From Planctomycetota bacterium (GTDB lineage Bacteria; Planctomycetota; MHYJ01; JACPRB01): a DNA stretch of 35,667 nt. Where the stretch lies: contig JACPRB010000010.1 of assembly GCA_016190155.1 (NCBI GenBank), positions 1 to 35,667 on the forward strand, in the 5' to 3' direction. Under the pieces are notes generated by a model. That model worked only from the letters and a program-made list of their open reading frames with translations. It made no database searches and was not told where the DNA came from. The number at the start of each line of letters is the position of its first letter. The first letter of the stretch is position 1. This document shows positions 32,703 through 35,667 of the stretch, piece after piece. A program made the position numbers and the translations under genes.

Positions 32703-34928
32703 CTACTTCTCCACGAAAATCCCCACCGACCGCGCGGCAAGCTCATAGTCCGGCCGCTTGAGCGGCTCCTCGCCCGCGTCCTCCCGAGCCGAATCGCAGA
32801 TGCGATGCCACGCGCGCCCTTCGAGCGCAGCCGGCATCGTCACGCGAGCAGGCTCCGCGGAGCGGTTGTAGGCCACGAGGATCGACGCCGCGGGATCCTC
32901 GAACTCCGTCCCGTCGATCCGCCATCCCAGGAAGTGCTTGTCCGGGTCATTCAGATAGGCCTGATCCGCCTCCATGCCCGTCGCGCGTAACCACGTGATG
33001 TCCTTCATGCCGTTGGTGTTCCGATCGGCGCCGCGGAACCAATCCGCCGGACGCAGCGCAGGGTGCGCGTGACGAAAGGCGATCAGCCGCTTCGCGTACC
33101 TCAGGAATCCCGTGTACTTCTTGGCGTCCTCCCAGTTGAGCCAGTTCTTCTCCGAATCCAGATTCCACGGATTATTGTTGCCGTACTGCGTGCGCAGGAA
33201 CTCGTCCCCGCCGGTGAACATCGGTACCCCGGCCGACGACATGAGAATCGCCAAGCCCGTGCGAGCGGCCTGGCGCTGGAGCACTCGATCGTTGCCGTGA
33301 TCCCAAGACCAATTGTGATCGTCGCCGCCGTCGGAAGGCCCATAAGGCCACGGCTGATCGTTCTGCTTCTTGGTGTAGCTGTACGCGTCGCGCAACGTGA
33401 ACCCGTCGTGGCAGCTGAGGTAGTTGACGGAGTGCCAGGGCTTGCGGCCGTCGTCGCCGAACAGGTCCGACGACCCCGCGACGCGAGTGGCGATCTGTCC
33501 GGGCGTGAGCTTCTCTACCCCGAGCTTGTTCTGCGCCAGCCGGATCTCCTTGCGGTAATCGCCGTTCCACTCCGCGTAGCCCGACGGGAAGTTGCCGAGC
33601 TGGAATCCCCCCTCGCCGCCGGCCCACGGCTCCGCGATGAGATCGACGCCCCGCAGCTCCCTCATCGCGCGGCCGAGCGCGTTCCGGGGATCGTTCTGGA
33701 ACCGAAGCCCGCCGCGCCGCACCGCGTTGCCGAGAATGACGGCGATGTCGAAACGCAACCCATCCACGCCCATCTCGTCCGCCCAGTATTTGAGCGAGTC
33801 GACGATAAGGGTACGCACGATCTCGTCGACGCAGTTGACGTTGGCCCCGCAGATCGTGTTGTCGGTGTAGAACTTCGGGTCGTCGGCGAGCTCGTAGTAC
33901 GTCGCGCTGTCGAGTCCGCGGAAGGACAGCAGTGCCGCGACCTCGCCCGTCTTGTCCCACACGCCGCCCTCGCCCGTGTGGTTGTAGACGACGTCGAGAT
34001 ACACCTTGAGGCCTTGCTCGTGGAACGCCTTCACCATTTCGCGGAATTCCTTCGTGGGGCCGCCGGGCGACTTGTCCGCGGCGTATCGCCGGTCGGGCGA
34101 AAAGTAGTTGAGCGTCATGTAGCCCCAGTAGTTGTCGCCCTCGGTCGAGGCTTTGACGTCGTTGATGTCGTTCTGATACTCGTGGATCGGCAGCAGCTCG
34201 ATCGCCGTGACGCCGAGCTCCTTGAGATAGGACGCCTTGAGCGCCGCGCCGGCGTACGTGCCGCGCAGCTTCTCGGGCACGGACGGATCGTTCATCGTCA
34301 GCCCGCGCAGATGCACCTCGTAGATGACCTCGTCCTTGAACGGGCGCTCGGGCTTCTGGCCGAATTCGTTTCCGGCGTCGGCCCAAACGATACCCTTGGG
34401 CGCGACGAGGCCGGAGTCCTTGAGCCGATGCTGAGGGCCGGTCCCGTACAGCGTGTAGTCCATCTGCTTGGGCGTGACCGGATCGTGACTCATCTCGCGG
34501 GCGTACGGATCCAGGAGCAGCTTGTTGGGGTTGAATCGATTGCCGTTCCGGTCCACGTCGCACACGAAACCCGCGGAGGAACCTGGTTTCCAGGCCGGAT
34601 CGTACGGCCAATTCGGGCCCCACGCGCGCAGCCCGTAGTAGATCGGCGCCCTCAGGTCGAGTTCCGAGACGTCGATGTCCGCCGCCCACACTCCGCCCGC
34701 GGTTCGTTCCAGGACGCGCCGTTCCTTCTCGGGCTCTCGCGCGGGCGCTGCGTAAAGCCAGACCTCCATGCGTGTCGCGTTCACGGAGGCGACGCGCACG
34801 TGCAGCGTCTTTCCTTGCGCGTCGAGATGTGCTCCTAAACGGTCATCGCCGGCGGCCGGCGAGACGGAAGCGCCGGCGGCGCAACCGAACAGCGCAATCA
34901 GGGACAGGCGAGCGATCCACAAACGCAT
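32703..34928 (-). CDS. glgX: Isoamylase/GlgX-type glycogen debranching enzyme with lipoprotein signal
   Basis: A 741-residue GH13 debranching enzyme that hydrolyses alpha-1,6 branches in glycogen or similar glucans. MRLWIARLSLIALFGCA carries a lipobox-like LFGC16, which is odd because GlgX is normally cytoplasmic; export or a surface role is plausible. An N-terminal CBM48-like domain (about 30-160) precedes the catalytic barrel. The nucleophile is D394 in GVDGLRFDIAV, the acid/base is E433 in DLIAEPWAGG, and the transition-state pair is H507-D508 in YLSCHDGF. YEVHLRGLTM is also conserved. The length fits the isoamylase group. The upstream helicase ends 15 bases before its start. Confidence 0.9.
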   Translation of the reverse strand: MRLWIARLSLIALFGCAAGASVSPAAGDDRLGAHLDAQGKTLHVRVASVNATRMEVWLYAAPAREPEKERRVLERTAGGVWAADIDVSELDLRAPIYYGLRAWGPNWPYDPAWKPGSSAGFVCDVDRNGNRFNPNKLLLDPYAREMSHDPVTPKQMDYTLYGTGPQHRLKDSGLVAPKGIVWADAGNEFGQKPERPFKDEVIYEVHLRGLTMNDPSVPEKLRGTYAGAALKASYLKELGVTAIELLPIHEYQNDINDVKASTEGDNYWGYMTLNYFSPDRRYAADKSPGGPTKEFREMVKAFHEQGLKVYLDVVYNHTGEGGVWDKTGEVAALLSFRGLDSATYYELADDPKFYTDNTICGANVNCVDEIVRTLIVDSLKYWADEMGVDGLRFDIAVILGNAVRRGGLRFQNDPRNALGRAMRELRGVDLIAEPWAGGEGGFQLGNFPSGYAEWNGDYRKEIRLAQNKLGVEKLTPGQIATRVAGSSDLFGDDGRKPWHSVNYLSCHDGFTLRDAYSYTKKQNDQPWPYGPSDGGDDHNWSWDHGNDRVLQRQAARTGLAILMSSAGVPMFTGGDEFLRTQYGNNNPWNLDSEKNWLNWEDAKKYTGFLRYAKRLIAFRHAHPALRPADWFRGADRNTNGMKDITWLRATGMEADQAYLNDPDKHFLGWRIDGTEFEDPAASILVAYNRSAEPARVTMPAALEGRAWHRICDSAREDAGEEPLKRPDYELAARSVGIFVEK

Positions 34929-34943
34929 GCGACACCTCCGCGA

Positions 34944-35667
34944 TCATGAAGAAGACACCCCGGCCTGCAGCATCCGGGCCATTCCTTGGAAGAGAGCCGC
35001 GAGCGAGGAAGCGGTCTCCGGGGGCGCCTCGATCACGACCCCGCCGCGCTCGCTGCGTCGAACCTGCAGGGAGGAGAAGAACCTCGTGATCTCCTCGGCG
35101 GATGCGGCGGCCGGCGCCGGATCGGGCTCGTCGCGCGTATCGCGACTTTCGTCGGAGGCCTCGATGACGCGCGCGACCTCGCGTTCCTCCGTGGGATCGG
35201 GCTCCTCGGGGACCTCGGTCGGTTTGGGCAGGTCCGGAATCCTCGCGGGCGTCACGATCCGCTCGATGCGGGAGAGGAACGAGCCCGCCTTCTCGAACAC
35301 GACTTCGTCGCACGTCCCGTCGAAGAGGCCCGTGAAGAAGGCCCGCTTGTTGCCCACCAGTTCGGAGATCCGGGACTCGATGCCGACCTCGGAGACCAGG
35401 TTGTAGACGTCGATCGGCCGTTTCTGACCGATGCGGTAGATCCGTCCGATGCGCTGCTCCAGGACGGCCGGATTCCAGGGGAGCTCGATGTTGATGCAGG
35501 CGCTCGCGGCGCGTTGGAGGTTCAGGCCCACGCCGCCCGCGTCGCTGGCAAAAAGCACCCGCGTCCCCGGGTCGTCGTGAAACTCCACGATGCTCTGCGT
35601 CCGCCGCCGCTGGCTTTCGGCACCCGTGAAGAAAACCGCCCGAGCCCCCGCGTCGCCGAGCAAATCC
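34944..35667 (-). CDS. SNF2-family helicase, C-terminal end (partial)
   Basis: About 241 residues; the N-terminus lies beyond the window edge. The helicase C-terminal domain is clear: VLFASDAGGVGLNLQRA, IELPWNPAVLEQRIGRIYRI and GQKRPIDVYNLV (motifs V and VI). After that comes an acidic, Pro-rich linker (EEPDPTEEREVARV) and a short terminal helix. SNF2-type ATPases remodel or translocate along DNA; the bacterial members vary widely. The stop is at 34944, 15 bases before the glgX start, so both may share a transcript from a promoter outside the window. Confidence 0.85.
   Translation of the reverse strand, partial: DLLGDAGARAVFFTGAESQRRRTQSIVEFHDDPGTRVLFASDAGGVGLNLQRAASACINIELPWNPAVLEQRIGRIYRIGQKRPIDVYNLVSEVGIESRISELVGNKRAFFTGLFDGTCDEVVFEKAGSFLSRIERIVTPARIPDLPKPTEVPEEPDPTEEREVARVIEASDESRDTRDEPDPAPAAASAEEITRFFSSLQVRRSERGGVVIEAPPETASSLAALFQGMARMLQAGVSSS

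Overview
This is a gene-dense, high-GC bacterial window, clearly chromosomal and probably from an uncultivated environmental lineage. The gene content includes a DUF4388/TPR/HEAT regulator, an ECF sigma factor beside a HEAT-like membrane partner, a SpoIVB-type S55 peptidase, an MMPL/RND exporter, DUF192 lipoproteins and a lipoprotein-like isoamylase. That mix would fit Planctomycetota, Acidobacteriota or a neighbouring phylum, but nothing here fixes the taxonomy. Gram-negative-type lipoprotein signals are common. Because GC is high, long open frames exist opposite almost every real gene; these shadows are not annotated.

Layout. 1-3667: a DUF4388-TPR-HEAT membrane protein (-), diverging from a tandem pair of WD40-like paralogues (+). 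3676-5049: a NicO/UreH-like membrane protein (-), an 8-bp-period palindromic repeat, and a Cys-rich zinc-ribbon protein (-). 5050-6528: mannose-1-phosphate guanylyltransferase and RuvX (+). 6542-8059: an unrecognised exported membrane protein (-). 8503-13674: a compact (+) run of penicillin-acylase-family lipoprotein, BtaA-like (DUF3419) SAM aminocarboxypropyltransferase, GNAT and UbiA-family prenyltransferase. This run is the best candidate for an undescribed pathway. 13717-16761: an exported OB-like protein (-), a TPR protein (+), then an ECF sigma factor overlapping a HEAT-like transmembrane partner (+). 16762-18972: an island-like stretch with a decayed ORF tail, a branched hairpin element, an AAA/DUF4143 ATPase, a class II tRNA with a Leu body but a CUC anticodon, and an inverted partial copy of that tRNA. 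19016-23531: an MMPL/RND exporter carrying an embedded zinc ribbon, and an acyl-CoA synthetase (-). 23644-26763: a five-gene (-) operon of HIT protein, lipoprotein, two twin-domain DUF192 lipoproteins and a membrane-anchored protein. 26819-32375: a (-) group of small lipoprotein, beta-propeller protein, S55 peptidase and an exported protein. 32703-35667: a lipoprotein-like isoamylase and the C-terminal end of a SNF2 helicase, cut by the window edge (-).

Themes. Three copies of one intergenic repeat family (inverted arms of 8-bp units, consensus CCGTTCAY) sit at gene ends. The same zinc-ribbon spacing (CxxC-x14-CxxC-x2-KP) occurs in both the Cys-rich protein and the RND exporter. Three genes have a -10-like box only 6-9 bases before the start codon, which suggests leaderless transcripts.
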